Assembly (NCBI RefSeq): GCF_965262965.1
Contig: NZ_OZ253573.1
Location: 2,790,001 to 2,854,000 of the forward strand
DNA from: Poriferisodalis sp965262965
GTDB lineage: Bacteria > Actinomycetota > Acidimicrobiia > Acidimicrobiales > Poriferisodalaceae
Direction of reading: 5' to 3'
Length of the DNA stretch: 64,000 nt
Shown here: in pieces, positions 43,032 through 51,511 of the stretch
Layout: each line of letters opens with the position of its first letter
Position numbering within the stretch: the stretch's first letter is position 1
Made by a program: the position numbers and the translations under genes
Notes under the pieces: model-generated
Seen by the model: only the letters and a program-made list of their open reading frames with translations
Told to the model about the DNA's origin: nothing
The model's database searches: none

Positions 43032-45131
43032 TCAGTCGCCTTCGAGCGCGTACAGGAGGGCTTCGAGCTTGGTGGCGGTCTCGGCCAGTTCAGCGCTCGG
43101 ATCTGCGCCAGTCACGATGCCTCCGCCCGCGAACAACCTGGATTCGGATGGACCAGTCAGCGCGCAGCGCAGTGCAACGCGAAACTCGCCGTTCCCGTCC
43201 AGCGTCGTCCAGCCGACCGGCGCTGCGTACCAGCCGCGGTCGAAGCCTTCGTGCTGCTCAATCCAGTCGCGGGCAATGCGCCGTGGAAGTCCCGCGACCG
43301 CCGCCGTGGGATGCAGTGCGCCCGCGAGTTCCAGCACCGTTGAGCCCGCCGTGACACGTCCGGTGATCGGCGTATGCAGGTGCATGATGCGCGCCAGCTC
43401 CATGACGCCGGTCGGCGAGGGGGGATCGAGCGCCACACCGCACCCACGCAGCGTGTCGCGCACGTCGGTGACCACCATCGCGTGCTCGGTCAGCTCCTTG
43501 GGATCGCGTTGCATTTCGGCCCCGAGTTCCCGGTCTCGTGCCGGATCGCCGTGGCGGGGCCGCGAGCCGGCCAGGGCGTCGGTGTGCAGCCGTGTGCCGT
43601 CGAATTGCACGAGCCGTTCAGGCGTGGCGCCGAAGAACGTCTGCGGCCCGCGTCCGAATGCGAACGACGCGCAGGATGGATATCGCGTCCGCATCCGGTC
43701 GAGCACTGCGATGGGCTCGAGGCGCGACGCTATGCGCAGCTCGCGAGCCGTCACGACCTTGTCGAGCCCTCCCTCGGCGATCCTGCGCAGGGCGCGCCGC
43801 ACGAGCGCGACGTAGCTGTCGTCGGCTTGATAGCTGCTGCCGAGCAACGCAAGTGCCGCCGCATTCAGATCGCTGGCTGCCGTGTCCGCGAGTTCAGGGT
43901 CCGCGGCGACGTGCACCGCTGCCATGACCGGCCACACGCTGGCACCCGGCGCTGATGTCAGCCAGGATCGGCCGCCGTGGCGCACCAAGAGCAGCTCTGG
44001 CAGCGTCAAGGCGCCTGTGCCGAATGCCTCCCACGCCGAAGGAGCCTCGGGCGGGTCTGCGCTGAACGAGAAGCCGCCGACGAGCAGCGGTCCGATCGGA
44101 TGACCGCTGTCGCCGGTCACGGTGACATCGAGCAGGCCCAGCGCCTCGGCAACAGAGGCCCAGCGTCCAGCGCCCGCTTCAGCGCTGGCTTCGAAGACGC
44201 TGCCGAGGGCACAGAACTCCAGATCGTCGTCGGGACATGCCCAATACACCCGTTGCGACCCCTCGGCTGCGGCGAACACCTCCAGCGGATCGGGCGCACT
44301 GGGCAGCTCCCGGCATTCCAATGTCAGGGTGCGGGTGGCTCGCAGGCCCGCTGACGCGCCGCTGCGGAACCCCGCTGCGGCAGGTGCGCTCGGCGGGGTC
44401 ACCGTCACCACCGAGGGTGCACGTCCCACCGATTCATCGTCGCTGCCGGCCAGGACCCGTTCGGTGGCGTGTTCGACGAGTGCTTCGCGGAAATGCTGTG
44501 CCACCAGATCGGTGACCAGCGGGATCAGGCGAGCGGCCAGATGGGCGCGTTGCGCCGCGGGCACGTCTGCGAAGCGGTCCGCGAACAGCCCGACCGCGTC
44601 CGCAGCGACAGCTTCCATGTTCGATGCGTGCCGCAGCGCGAGGCCGACGAGATCGTCGAGCGGCATTTCGGCGGTGAGCAGCTCGGAGGCCGCGCGCAGC
44701 ATCGTCAGCGCGCCGGTGCTGTAGAGCGCGTCGTCCGCGGCACGGCCGGCATCCGCAGTCGAGGACGCGTCATCACTGCTCACGGACCTGTACAGCGGTC
44801 GCACCAGGCCGGTGTCGGTCGCCAGCCGGACGAGTTCTGGGTCCAGCCCGGACTGCTGCACCAACTTGTCGAAGGTCAGGGTGTCACTGTGGCGTCCGCC
44901 CAGCGCAACCAGCATCGGGTCGTCGTGGCCGTCGCCGAGCCGTCGAATCTGCGCCAGTGAGAAGCCCGCCTCCGATAGGCGTCGGATCTCACCGAGCCGT
45001 CGCTCGTGGCTCTCGTCGTACTGCGCCACCCGTCCTTGGCGAGTGGGCGGATGCAGAACCCCGATCTTCTGGTAGTAACGCACCGTGTCAACGCTCACCG
45101 CGTGCGCCGTTGCCAGCTCGCAGACCCGCAC
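43032..45131 (-). CDS. menF: MerR-family regulator fused to isochorismate synthase
   Basis: A 699-residue single reading frame with two unlike halves. Residues about 1-70 are a MerR-type winged helix (VDTVRYYQKIGVLHPPTRQG, then LGEIRRLSEAGFSLAQIRRL), and 80-215 form the regulator's helical effector part. After a Ser/Pro/Ala linker (about 220-255), residues 265-699 are a complete chorismate-utilising enzyme: DKVVTARE (Lys458), FGATPERLVQ, KELTEH (Glu549), LHPTAAVAGLPRRIA, GWYAAPVGWTTLDGNGEF and FAGGGIVTGADP. It should convert chorismate to isochorismate and begins the men operon 8 bases before menD. The fusion is unusual; separate translation from an internal start cannot be excluded. Confidence 0.85.
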   Translation of the reverse strand: MRVCELATAHAVSVDTVRYYQKIGVLHPPTRQGRVAQYDESHERRLGEIRRLSEAGFSLAQIRRLGDGHDDPMLVALGGRHSDTLTFDKLVQQSGLDPELVRLATDTGLVRPLYRSVSSDDASSTADAGRAADDALYSTGALTMLRAASELLTAEMPLDDLVGLALRHASNMEAVAADAVGLFADRFADVPAAQRAHLAARLIPLVTDLVAQHFREALVEHATERVLAGSDDESVGRAPSVVTVTPPSAPAAAGFRSGASAGLRATRTLTLECRELPSAPDPLEVFAAAEGSQRVYWACPDDDLEFCALGSVFEASAEAGAGRWASVAEALGLLDVTVTGDSGHPIGPLLVGGFSFSADPPEAPSAWEAFGTGALTLPELLLVRHGGRSWLTSAPGASVWPVMAAVHVAADPELADTAASDLNAAALALLGSSYQADDSYVALVRRALRRIAEGGLDKVVTARELRIASRLEPIAVLDRMRTRYPSCASFAFGRGPQTFFGATPERLVQFDGTRLHTDALAGSRPRHGDPARDRELGAEMQRDPKELTEHAMVVTDVRDTLRGCGVALDPPSPTGVMELARIMHLHTPITGRVTAGSTVLELAGALHPTAAVAGLPRRIARDWIEQHEGFDRGWYAAPVGWTTLDGNGEFRVALRCALTGPSESRLFAGGGIVTGADPSAELAETATKLEALLYALEGD

Positions 45132-45148
45132 AGCCCCAGCGTAGACGC

Positions 45149-45188
45149 ATTATGAGAGTGATGACTCCAAGAGTCCTCGCTTTGTCAA
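45149..45188 (-). promoter_or_regulatory. Candidate promoter and dyad before the MerR-MenF operon
   Basis: On the minus strand, TTGACA (45188-45183) is followed by the perfect dyad GACTC-ttg-GAGTC (45175-45163) and then CATAAT (45154-45149), about 20 bases before the GTG. The two hexamers are 28 bases apart, too long for a standard sigma-70 promoter. MerR-family regulators act on over-long spacers with a central dyad, though usually 19-20 bases, so this is suggestive of autoregulation rather than proof. Confidence 0.4.
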
Positions 45189-45310
45189 TCCACAAGACGT
45201 CCCACTATCGAACGGTTGGACGCTGGGTGGGATGACCCGATGGCCGAGCGGGAGCGCCTGAGCAGGCAACGATCCTCACAGGACTGCATTCCTGAGATGC
45301 GCAGCCTTCC

Positions 45311-45339
45311 TTGACGCGTTCCATACAGGACCGTACGGT
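45311..45339 (+). promoter_or_regulatory. Candidate promoter of the MttB-family gene
   Basis: TTGACG (45311-45316) and TACGGT (45334-45339) are separated by exactly 17 bases, a good fit for an actinobacterial housekeeping promoter with a TAnnnT -10. The predicted leader of about 85 bases contains the 13-bp repeats at 45376. Position, 92 bases before the ATG at 45431, is appropriate. Not tested. Confidence 0.45.
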
Positions 45340-45375
45340 TCGAGATCGTGAGTCGTGCAATTCGGCTCACGACAG

Positions 45376-45414
45376 TGAGCGCCTCCACTGAGCGCCTCCA
45401 CTGAGCGCTTCCAC
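45376..45414 (+). repeat. Three 13-bp tandem repeats upstream of the MttB-family gene
   Basis: TGAGCGCCTCCAC occurs twice exactly and once with a single C-to-T change, 17 bases before the ATG at 45431. It lies in the predicted leader and is one of several short tandem duplications found next to gene ends in this window. Regulatory meaning is unknown. The rest of the 299-base gap 45132-45430 holds only the two promoter candidates noted. Confidence 0.85.
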
Positions 45415-45430
45415 ACAGTGGCGAGGCGAC

Positions 45431-46945
45431 ATGACGCGTCGAGGCCGTAGGCGACAGGATTCGGTCGCTGCAGCTGCGGCCCCCCGGCAGCAGGCACGCA
45501 ACATTTTCAAGCCGCTGGAACTCATCAGCGGCGACGAAGTCGAGCGCATCCACGACGCATCGCTGCGGGTGCTGTCCGAGACCGGCATGAACTTCCTGCT
45601 GCCTGAAGCGGTGGAGATTCTGTGCACGGCGGGCGCGACGTCCGACGACGGCGTGCGGGTCCGCTTCCCGCCCGAAATGGTCACTGAATCGGTGGCACTG
45701 GCGCCGTCGACCTTCACGATGCATGCGCGCGACCCCGCCAACAGCGTCATCTTCGGCGACGACTGGGTCGTGTTCGGCATGGTCGGGAGCCCACCGAACG
45801 TGTCGGACTTGGATCGCGGCCGGGTTTCGGGCAACTACGTCGACTACTGCAACATGCTGCGCTTGCAGCAGCAACTCGATGCCGCCGACACCTGCACCGG
45901 CCACTCCGTCGAGCCGATCGATCTCGAAGTGCGCACCCGCCATCTGGACGCGGTCTCGGCCATGTACACGCTGTCGACCAAGCCGGGCTTCTGCTATTCG
46001 TTGGGCCGGACCCGTGTCAGCGACGCCATCGAGATCGCTCGCATCGCCCGCGGCATCGACCATGACACGCTGCTGCGAGAGCCGTCCATCCATACGGTCG
46101 TCAATGCAAACTCGCCGCTCGTGTACGACAAGCCGATGCTCGAAGGAGCCATCGAGCTGGCCCGGCACGGCCAGCCGGTCGTGTACACGCCGTTCACGCT
46201 GGCGGGAGCGATGGCGCCGATCACGATTGCCGGAGCGCTCACCTTGCAGAATGCCGAGGCCCTGGCGGGCATCACGCTGGCGCAGTGCGTGAACCCGGGC
46301 GTGCCGGTGGTGTACGGCAGCTTCACTTCGAATGTCGACATGCGGTCAGGGGCGCCGGCGTTCGGCACGCCCGAGTACGTGAAGGCCACCATCATCAGCG
46401 GCCAGTTGGCGCGGCGCTATGGCCTGCCGCTGCGTGCCTCGAACGCGAACGCTTCCAACGCTCCTGATGCGCAGGCCACCTACGAGTCGCAGATGTCGCT
46501 GTGGGCGTGCCTGGTCGGCGGCATCAACTACGTGCTGCACGGCCTGGGCTGGCTCGAGGGCGGTCTGTGTGCCTCGTATGAGAAGGTGATCATCGACGCC
46601 GAGATGATCCAGATGCTGCGGGCGGTGCTGCAGCCCATCTCCATAGACGATGCCTCGCTCGCCGTCGACGCCATCGCCGAGGTCGGACCTGCCAACCATT
46701 TCTTTGGCTCTGCCCACACCCTGGAGCGCTACGACACCGCCTTTTACGAGCCGATGCTGTCGGACTGGCGCAACTTCGAGACGTGGCACGAGGACGGCGC
46801 GCTCGACGCCACCCAGCGGGCGAACCGCATCTGGAAGCAGCTGCTCGCCGACTACGAGGAACCGCCGATGGACGACGCCATTCGGGCTGAGCTCACCGAC
46901 TTCGTCGAGCGCCGTCGAGCCGAAGGCGGTGCGCCCCCGCTCTAG
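45431..46945 (+). CDS. Trimethylamine methyltransferase (MttB) superfamily protein, non-pyrrolysine
   Basis: A 504-residue TIM-barrel protein of the MttB superfamily, whose members transfer a methyl group from quaternary or tertiary amines (for example glycine betaine) to a corrinoid protein. Typical segments are IHDASLRVLSETGMNFLLPE, PVVYTPFTLAGAMAPITIAG, QCVNPGVPVVYGSFTSNVDM and WLEGGLCASYEKVIIDAEMI. The frame has no internal amber codon, so this is the non-pyrrolysine subgroup related to MtgB. No corrinoid protein (MttC/MtgC-like) gene lies adjacent. Substrate is unknown. ATG 45431 follows the repeats above. Confidence 0.85.
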   Translation: MTRRGRRRQDSVAAAAAPRQQARNIFKPLELISGDEVERIHDASLRVLSETGMNFLLPEAVEILCTAGATSDDGVRVRFPPEMVTESVALAPSTFTMHARDPANSVIFGDDWVVFGMVGSPPNVSDLDRGRVSGNYVDYCNMLRLQQQLDAADTCTGHSVEPIDLEVRTRHLDAVSAMYTLSTKPGFCYSLGRTRVSDAIEIARIARGIDHDTLLREPSIHTVVNANSPLVYDKPMLEGAIELARHGQPVVYTPFTLAGAMAPITIAGALTLQNAEALAGITLAQCVNPGVPVVYGSFTSNVDMRSGAPAFGTPEYVKATIISGQLARRYGLPLRASNANASNAPDAQATYESQMSLWACLVGGINYVLHGLGWLEGGLCASYEKVIIDAEMIQMLRAVLQPISIDDASLAVDAIAEVGPANHFFGSAHTLERYDTAFYEPMLSDWRNFETWHEDGALDATQRANRIWKQLLADYEEPPMDDAIRAELTDFVERRRAEGGAPPL

Positions 46946-46951
46946 CCGCGG

Positions 46952-48490
46952 TCAGTTGATGAGCTTCTCCATGCCTTCCCAGTAGGGGGCACGGAGCTTG
47001 AACTTCTGCAGCTTGCCGGTGGCCGTGCGGGCCAGCTCCTCGCGGAACTCGACGCTGGTGGGGCACTTGAAGTGCGACATCCGGTCGCGGCAGAAATCGA
47101 TGAGCTCGCGCTCGGTCACTGCGCTAGCTGCAGCGTCGATCACTACGAGGGCCTTGATGGTCTCGCCCCAGCGCTCGTCGGGCACGCCGATCACCGCCAC
47201 TTCGGTCACCGCCGGATGGTTGAACAGCACGTCCTCCACCTCGATGGAGGACACGTTCTCGCCGCCGGTGATGATCACGTCTTTCTTGCGGTCCGAGATC
47301 GTGACGTGGTGCTCTGCGTCCATCGAGCCGCCGTCACCGGTGTGGAACCAGCCGTCGGTGATGGCTTCGGCGGTTGCTTCGGGCTGTTCCCAGTAGCCCT
47401 CGAGCACAACGTTCGCACGGGCCAAGATCTCGCCCTGGCTGTCGACGTCGATCCTGACGCCGATCGCCGGGGCACCCGCCCGGCTCAGCTTGCGGGCCTT
47501 GTCATCGGCATCGAGATGGTCCCACTCGGGCCGGGTGCGGTTCATGGTGAGCAGCGGCGCCGTCTCGGTTAGGCCGTAGATCTGGATGAACTCCCAGCCC
47601 AGCTCGGTCTCCATGCGGGCAATGGTGCGCGTGGGGGGCGGAGCGCCCGCCACCACCATCCGAACACGTCCGCTGCCGGGGATCTCGCCCTCCCAGTCGG
47701 CTGCGGCGTCCAGCACTGCTGACACCACGGCTGGAGCGCCGCACATGAGCGTGACGCCGTGCTGTTCGATGCGGTGCAGGATCTCGGGTCCGCGCACCTC
47801 GCGTAGCACGACGTGCTTGCCGCCCATGCCGGTGACGGCGTAGGGCATGCCCCAGCCGTTGCAGTGGAACATCGGCAGCGTGTGCAAGTACACGTCACGG
47901 TCGCTGACGCCGGAGTGCCAGCCGAACGTGGTGGCGTTCACCCACAGCGCCCGGTGGGTCTGCTGCACGCCCTTGGGGCGCGCGGTGGTGCCCGAGGTGT
48001 AGTTGATCGTCGCGGTGACGTCCTCGTCGGGCGTCCACGGTGCCGGCTCGACACCGGTCGCGTAGATCTGGTCGTCGGCGTCGGTGCCCATCGCCACGAA
48101 ATGCTCGACGTCGATGTCCTTGCAGGTGTCCTCCATCGAGGGGTCCACCAGCAGCATCGTGGCGCCGCAGTGATCGATGATGTAGCTGATCTCGTCGTGG
48201 CTGAGCCGGAAGTTGATCGGCACGAAGACGCGGCCGTAGCCCGACACGCCATAGAACGATGTCATCAGCCGGCCGGCGTTCTGGGACACCATCGCGACCC
48301 GCTCGCCGTGGGTGATGCCCAGCTGGTCCAGCTTGGCGGCCTGGGCACGCACCAGCTCGCCGAACCGGGCGTAGGTGATCTCTCCGAGCCCGCCGCCGGG
48401 CGCTTCGGGTTCGTCGGCCAGCGCCACCCGGTCCGGGTAGACGTTCTCGGCCCGGTACAGGAAGTCGGAAACAGTAAACGGAACCTTCAT
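46952..48490 (-). CDS. Acyl-CoA synthetase (AMP-binding)
   Basis: A 512-residue adenylate-forming acyl-CoA ligase. Motifs include TINYTSGTTARPKGVQQTH (P-loop, near residue 165), IYGLTETAPLLTMNRT, GWFHTGDGGSMDAEHHVTIS, DRKKDVIITGGENVSSIEVE and the catalytic lysine in ELARTATGKLQKFKLR. It activates a fatty or aromatic acid to its CoA ester; the chain-length class is not clear. The ATG at 48490 starts at MKVPFTVSDFL; the frame is open to 48541 but that adds only a basic extension. It is convergent with the MttB-family gene, ending 6 bases from it. Confidence 0.88.
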   Translation of the reverse strand: MKVPFTVSDFLYRAENVYPDRVALADEPEAPGGGLGEITYARFGELVRAQAAKLDQLGITHGERVAMVSQNAGRLMTSFYGVSGYGRVFVPINFRLSHDEISYIIDHCGATMLLVDPSMEDTCKDIDVEHFVAMGTDADDQIYATGVEPAPWTPDEDVTATINYTSGTTARPKGVQQTHRALWVNATTFGWHSGVSDRDVYLHTLPMFHCNGWGMPYAVTGMGGKHVVLREVRGPEILHRIEQHGVTLMCGAPAVVSAVLDAAADWEGEIPGSGRVRMVVAGAPPPTRTIARMETELGWEFIQIYGLTETAPLLTMNRTRPEWDHLDADDKARKLSRAGAPAIGVRIDVDSQGEILARANVVLEGYWEQPEATAEAITDGWFHTGDGGSMDAEHHVTISDRKKDVIITGGENVSSIEVEDVLFNHPAVTEVAVIGVPDERWGETIKALVVIDAAASAVTERELIDFCRDRMSHFKCPTSVEFREELARTATGKLQKFKLRAPYWEGMEKLIN

Positions 48491-48618
48491 GTCGCCCCTC
48501 AAAGTCGTCGGTCGGAATCGTCTGCTCTCGCAGTCGCCCATCAGCCTCGGGTCACCCCGGTGACGCGATCATGCCAACTCTAGAACGGACCCTTGGCGCT
48601 GACCTAGCCTGTGCCGGC

Positions 48619-49260
48619 ATGGGGATCGTCCGCCAAGAGGTCTGTGATGACGACTTCAATCCAAACCCTGGATTTTCCTACGCACTCCGTAAGGGTGACT
48701 TTGCGATCGCCATGCAGGACGTCTACGACTTCTTCGGTGACGTCAACGAGCGACTTGCCGAGAAGGGGCTCGGCCGCTTGGAAGACATGATGCTGAGGGC
48801 TTCTCTCTCGGGGATGCTGTCGGACATGCTCACGGCAAGTCTGGCCGCCCATGCGCGGACGCTGACGCGAAACATCTACCCCAACGGACATCCTGATTTG
48901 ATCCGGAAAGGCACCTATCCCGATGACAGCGTGAAGTCCGGCGATGCGGGGGTCGAGATCAAGACGACGGTGAAGCGAGGAGGCGCTGTCGACGCCCACG
49001 GTGCCCGCAATCAGTGGCTATGCGTCTTCGTCTACAAGGTTGACACCGTCACACAACCGTTGGTGGCGCGCGAGCTGTTGCGATTCACTGAGGTATATCT
49101 CGCTCAGGTGCAAGAGGATGACTTCAGAAAGAATGAGCGCGGCGCGCTAGGTACTCGAACGGCCACGTTGCACAAGGACGGTCTCAAGAAGCTGCGATCG
49201 GGGTGGATCTACTGCGAGGAAGACGCTGGCGTTCCGCGTCGTAGTCGCGAAGGAGCTTGA
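48619..49260 (+). CDS. Putative Type II restriction endonuclease (PD-(D/E)xK type)
   Basis: A protein of about 213 residues. A PD-(D/E)xK nuclease core is suggested by YPNGHPDLIRKGTYP and, 17 residues after PD, GVEIKTTVKRGG; downstream NQWLCVFVYKVD and YLAQVQEDDFRKNERG complete a restriction-enzyme-like domain. It is convergent with, and overlaps by 77 bases, a DNA methyltransferase gene, the usual context of a Type II restriction enzyme. Recognition sequence cannot be told. ATG 48571 is an upstream alternative start. The assignment rests on motif plus context. Confidence 0.7.
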   Translation: MGIVRQEVCDDDFNPNPGFSYALRKGDFAIAMQDVYDFFGDVNERLAEKGLGRLEDMMLRASLSGMLSDMLTASLAAHARTLTRNIYPNGHPDLIRKGTYPDDSVKSGDAGVEIKTTVKRGGAVDAHGARNQWLCVFVYKVDTVTQPLVARELLRFTEVYLAQVQEDDFRKNERGALGTRTATLHKDGLKKLRSGWIYCEEDAGVPRRSREGA

Positions 49261-50122
49261 TTCCACTCGCCGCCAGTTCGACATAGTCGGAGTCGTATTC
49301 GACGCCGACGCTGTGATAGCCGACGGCTTCTGCGGCGGCCAGCGTGGATCCCGAGCCAGCGAATGAGTCAAGAACGATGCCGCGGCCCAGCGGCAGGATC
49401 GCGCGAACGACCTGTCTCAGAAATGCCTGCGGCTTAAGGCTCGGGTGCGGTGCGAGCTTTCGCTCAGAAGGTCTCGTTGGCGCTGACGGAATCACGTCCG
49501 CGAAGGGTTTGTCTTCCGAGAGTCGCCTGAGGCCGCCGGTGCCCCAGTTTCGGAGGTTGTCCTGAACACGTCCCTCTAGTGGCTTGCGGAAGAGCAGCCA
49601 CGGCTCCCAGCCTGAACGCGGCATCACCGTCACGTCCGCAAATTCGTCGTGGGCGTTCTTTGGGCGGTCGCCACCTCTCATGGTCATCACCAGTCGCACG
49701 ATCTCGCCTCGGCGCTCCAGGCCAGATTCGCGGATCGCTCTCGCAACCAGATCCGAGAGGAGGGGATTCGACGCGACAAGCACATGTGCACCGGGCACTA
49801 GGACCGGCAGCAAGACATCGGCCCAGCGTCGGAAGAAGCAGACCAGATGGTCGAGATCGTTGTCGCTCAGCGTGGTGAATCGTGGGACCGGAGAGCGCTG
49901 GTGACCGTCAAAGGATGGCGGCATCCTCCATACACCCCCGTGGCCATTACGCAGTTTCTCCTGCTGAGCGGGTGTGTATTCCACTAGCCCGTAAGGGGGG
50001 TCAGTAACGACGCCGTGGATTGACTCGGCAGGTTGCGCCGCAAGCCACTCAAGGCAGTCACCGTGATACAGCGATGCGTTGCCGATAACGGCATGAGGCT
50101 CACGCCAACGTGTAGACGCCAC
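49184..50122 (-). CDS. DNA methyltransferase (beta-class, DPPY type)
   Basis: A methyltransferase of about 312 residues. It has ASLYHGDCLEWLAAQ, motif IV TDPPYGLVEY in the N-terminal half and the SAM-binding motif I DSFAGSGSTLAAAEAVGY near the C-terminus: the circular order of beta-class N6-adenine or N4-cytosine methylases. PHPSLKPQAFLRQVVRAI just before motif I is also typical. The DPPY motif favours adenine. The start is uncertain: GTG 50122 overlaps the small winged-helix gene, while the frame stays open to 50749. It pairs with the convergent nuclease at 48619-49260. Confidence 0.85.
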   Translation of the reverse strand: MASTRWREPHAVIGNASLYHGDCLEWLAAQPAESIHGVVTDPPYGLVEYTPAQQEKLRNGHGGVWRMPPSFDGHQRSPVPRFTTLSDNDLDHLVCFFRRWADVLLPVLVPGAHVLVASNPLLSDLVARAIRESGLERRGEIVRLVMTMRGGDRPKNAHDEFADVTVMPRSGWEPWLLFRKPLEGRVQDNLRNWGTGGLRRLSEDKPFADVIPSAPTRPSERKLAPHPSLKPQAFLRQVVRAILPLGRGIVLDSFAGSGSTLAAAEAVGYHSVGVEYDSDYVELAASGIKLLRDYDAERQRLPRSRSTPIAAS

Positions 50123-50357
50123 GGCTGACCCGCTTAAATTGACCGCCTGAGCGGGCGTTGAGCCTGAGATAGCTCCGCACGGAGGATTCGGCGACGGTTG
50201 CGCCAACCCGAGTTTCAACTGCCGCATGGATTTCCTTCGCGTGCATAGGTACCGCGGCGTCCATGAGCGTTCGTTCGATGGCGTCTCGCACTTCACCGGG
50301 CCGCCGTCGCTCGTGGCGGCGGTGTGGGGTAGGAGGAACTGCGTTCGACACAACCAT
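50100..50357 (-). CDS. Small winged-helix protein linked to the restriction-modification locus
   Basis: An 85-residue basic protein. VRDAIERTLMDAAVPMHAKE, IHAAVETRVGATVAESSVRS and YLRLNARSGGQF-KRV resemble winged-helix domains often attached to or beside DNA methyltransferases. Its 3' end overlaps the methyltransferase start by 23 bases on the same strand, suggesting translational coupling; it may be a detached targeting domain or a regulator. It is not a typical restriction 'C' protein (XRE-type). An ATG at 50357 starts it. The 182 bases upstream to 50539 hold no gene I can see. Confidence 0.65.
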   Translation of the reverse strand: MVVSNAVPPTPHRRHERRRPGEVRDAIERTLMDAAVPMHAKEIHAAVETRVGATVAESSVRSYLRLNARSGGQFKRVSRGVYTLA

Positions 50358-50539
50358 CGAATGTAGACGTCCAGACGTCGTTGCAGTGGGATGGTGGTCT
50401 GAGCGGCATCGGGTCTACCAACGCTTCGAAGAGTCGTGAGCAGGCCGCCGAGGCATGAATGCCTAGCGGTTACGAGTAGCGGCTCCAAGTGAATTCGCTG
50501 GGGCACTACGGCATCTGCTCGGCTTCTAGGGTCGCGCCT

Positions 50540-51460
50540 ATGGAGGCAGCACGGGCCTCGGCACCAGCCGCTCACCAGTTCGACGTTCATCTGATCGACG
50601 GCACCTACGAGCTGTTCCGGCACTTCTTCGCGGTGCCTCGCCGTGCAGCGGCCGACGGTGCCGAGGTGGGCGCGCTGCGGGGCGTGCTCGGCAACATCGT
50701 GATGCTGCTCGAGCAAGGCGCTACCCACGTTGCGGTGGCGACCGACCATGTCGTCGAGTCGTTTCGCAATGACCTCTGGGACGGCTACAAGGACGGCTCA
50801 GCCATCGAGCCCGACCTGTGGGCCCAGTTCCATCCCACCGAGGCAGCGCTCGAGCTGATGGGCGTCACCGTGTGGCCGATGATCGAATTCGAGGCTGACG
50901 ACGCCATGGCGGCGGGTGCCGCAATGGCCGCAGGCGACGACCGCGTCCGGCAGGTGTTTATCTGCACGCCCGACAAGGACTTGGGCCAATGCGTGGGCGC
51001 CAAGGTCGTCCAGTGGGATCGCCGTGCGGGCGACGTCTTCGACGCGGCGGGCGTCGAAGCCAAGTTCGGCGTTAGCCCCGAGTCCATCCCCGACTACTTG
51101 GGCCTGGTGGGCGACAGCGCAGACGGCTTCCCGGGCCTGCGCGGTTGGGGTGCCAAGTCGACATCGATGATGTTGTCGCACTACGGCCACATCGAGGACA
51201 TCCCGGTCTCGCATGACGACTGGGCGCCCAAGGTCCGTGGTGCCGCCGGTCTCGCCGCGACGCTGGCCGCCGAGCGTGACCTGGCGCTGCTCTTCCGACG
51301 CATCGCCACCGTCCGCACCGACGCCCCGGTCTCGGACTCGGTCGACGAGTTGTGCTGGCGCGGCCCGCACCACGGCTTCGAGGACCTGTGCAACGACATC
51401 GGCGCAGGCGCACTCTTCGAGCGCGTGATGAACCTGGCCGCCTACCGCGCCGACACCTAG
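50540..51460 (+). CDS. 5'-3' exonuclease (FEN-like)
   Basis: A 306-residue protein of the 5'-3' exonuclease/flap endonuclease superfamily, like the free-standing version of the PolA N-terminal domain. HLIDGTYELFRHFFAVPRRA carries the first metal Asp, EFEADDAMAAGAAMA and ICTPDKDLGQCVG the next acidic clusters, and GLVGDSADGFPGLRGWGAKS the H3TH DNA-binding helix and Asp pair. It probably removes RNA primers or flaps. The ATG at 50540 is preferred; GTG 50489 would add seventeen residues without similarity. Confidence 0.87.
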   Translation: MEAARASAPAAHQFDVHLIDGTYELFRHFFAVPRRAAADGAEVGALRGVLGNIVMLLEQGATHVAVATDHVVESFRNDLWDGYKDGSAIEPDLWAQFHPTEAALELMGVTVWPMIEFEADDAMAAGAAMAAGDDRVRQVFICTPDKDLGQCVGAKVVQWDRRAGDVFDAAGVEAKFGVSPESIPDYLGLVGDSADGFPGLRGWGAKSTSMMLSHYGHIEDIPVSHDDWAPKVRGAAGLAATLAAERDLALLFRRIATVRTDAPVSDSVDELCWRGPHHGFEDLCNDIGAGALFERVMNLAAYRADT

Positions 51461-51511
51461 CTGACGCGAGCGCGGAGTGAGAGCGGAACTGGCCTTGGAG
51501 CGAACTTGGGA

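Noticed and set aside
45132..45430. A tRNA or riboswitch before the MttB-family gene
   Set aside because: No acceptor/T-arm pattern and no B12 box or other aptamer core was found; only promoters and short repeats.
45431..46945. Pyrrolysine-containing trimethylamine methyltransferase
   Set aside because: No in-frame amber codon is present, so it belongs to the non-pyrrolysine MttB subgroup.
50358..50749. A long N-terminal extension of the DNA methyltransferase
   Set aside because: The extension overlaps the small winged-helix gene in another frame and lacks methyltransferase-like sequence; a start near 50122 fits better.
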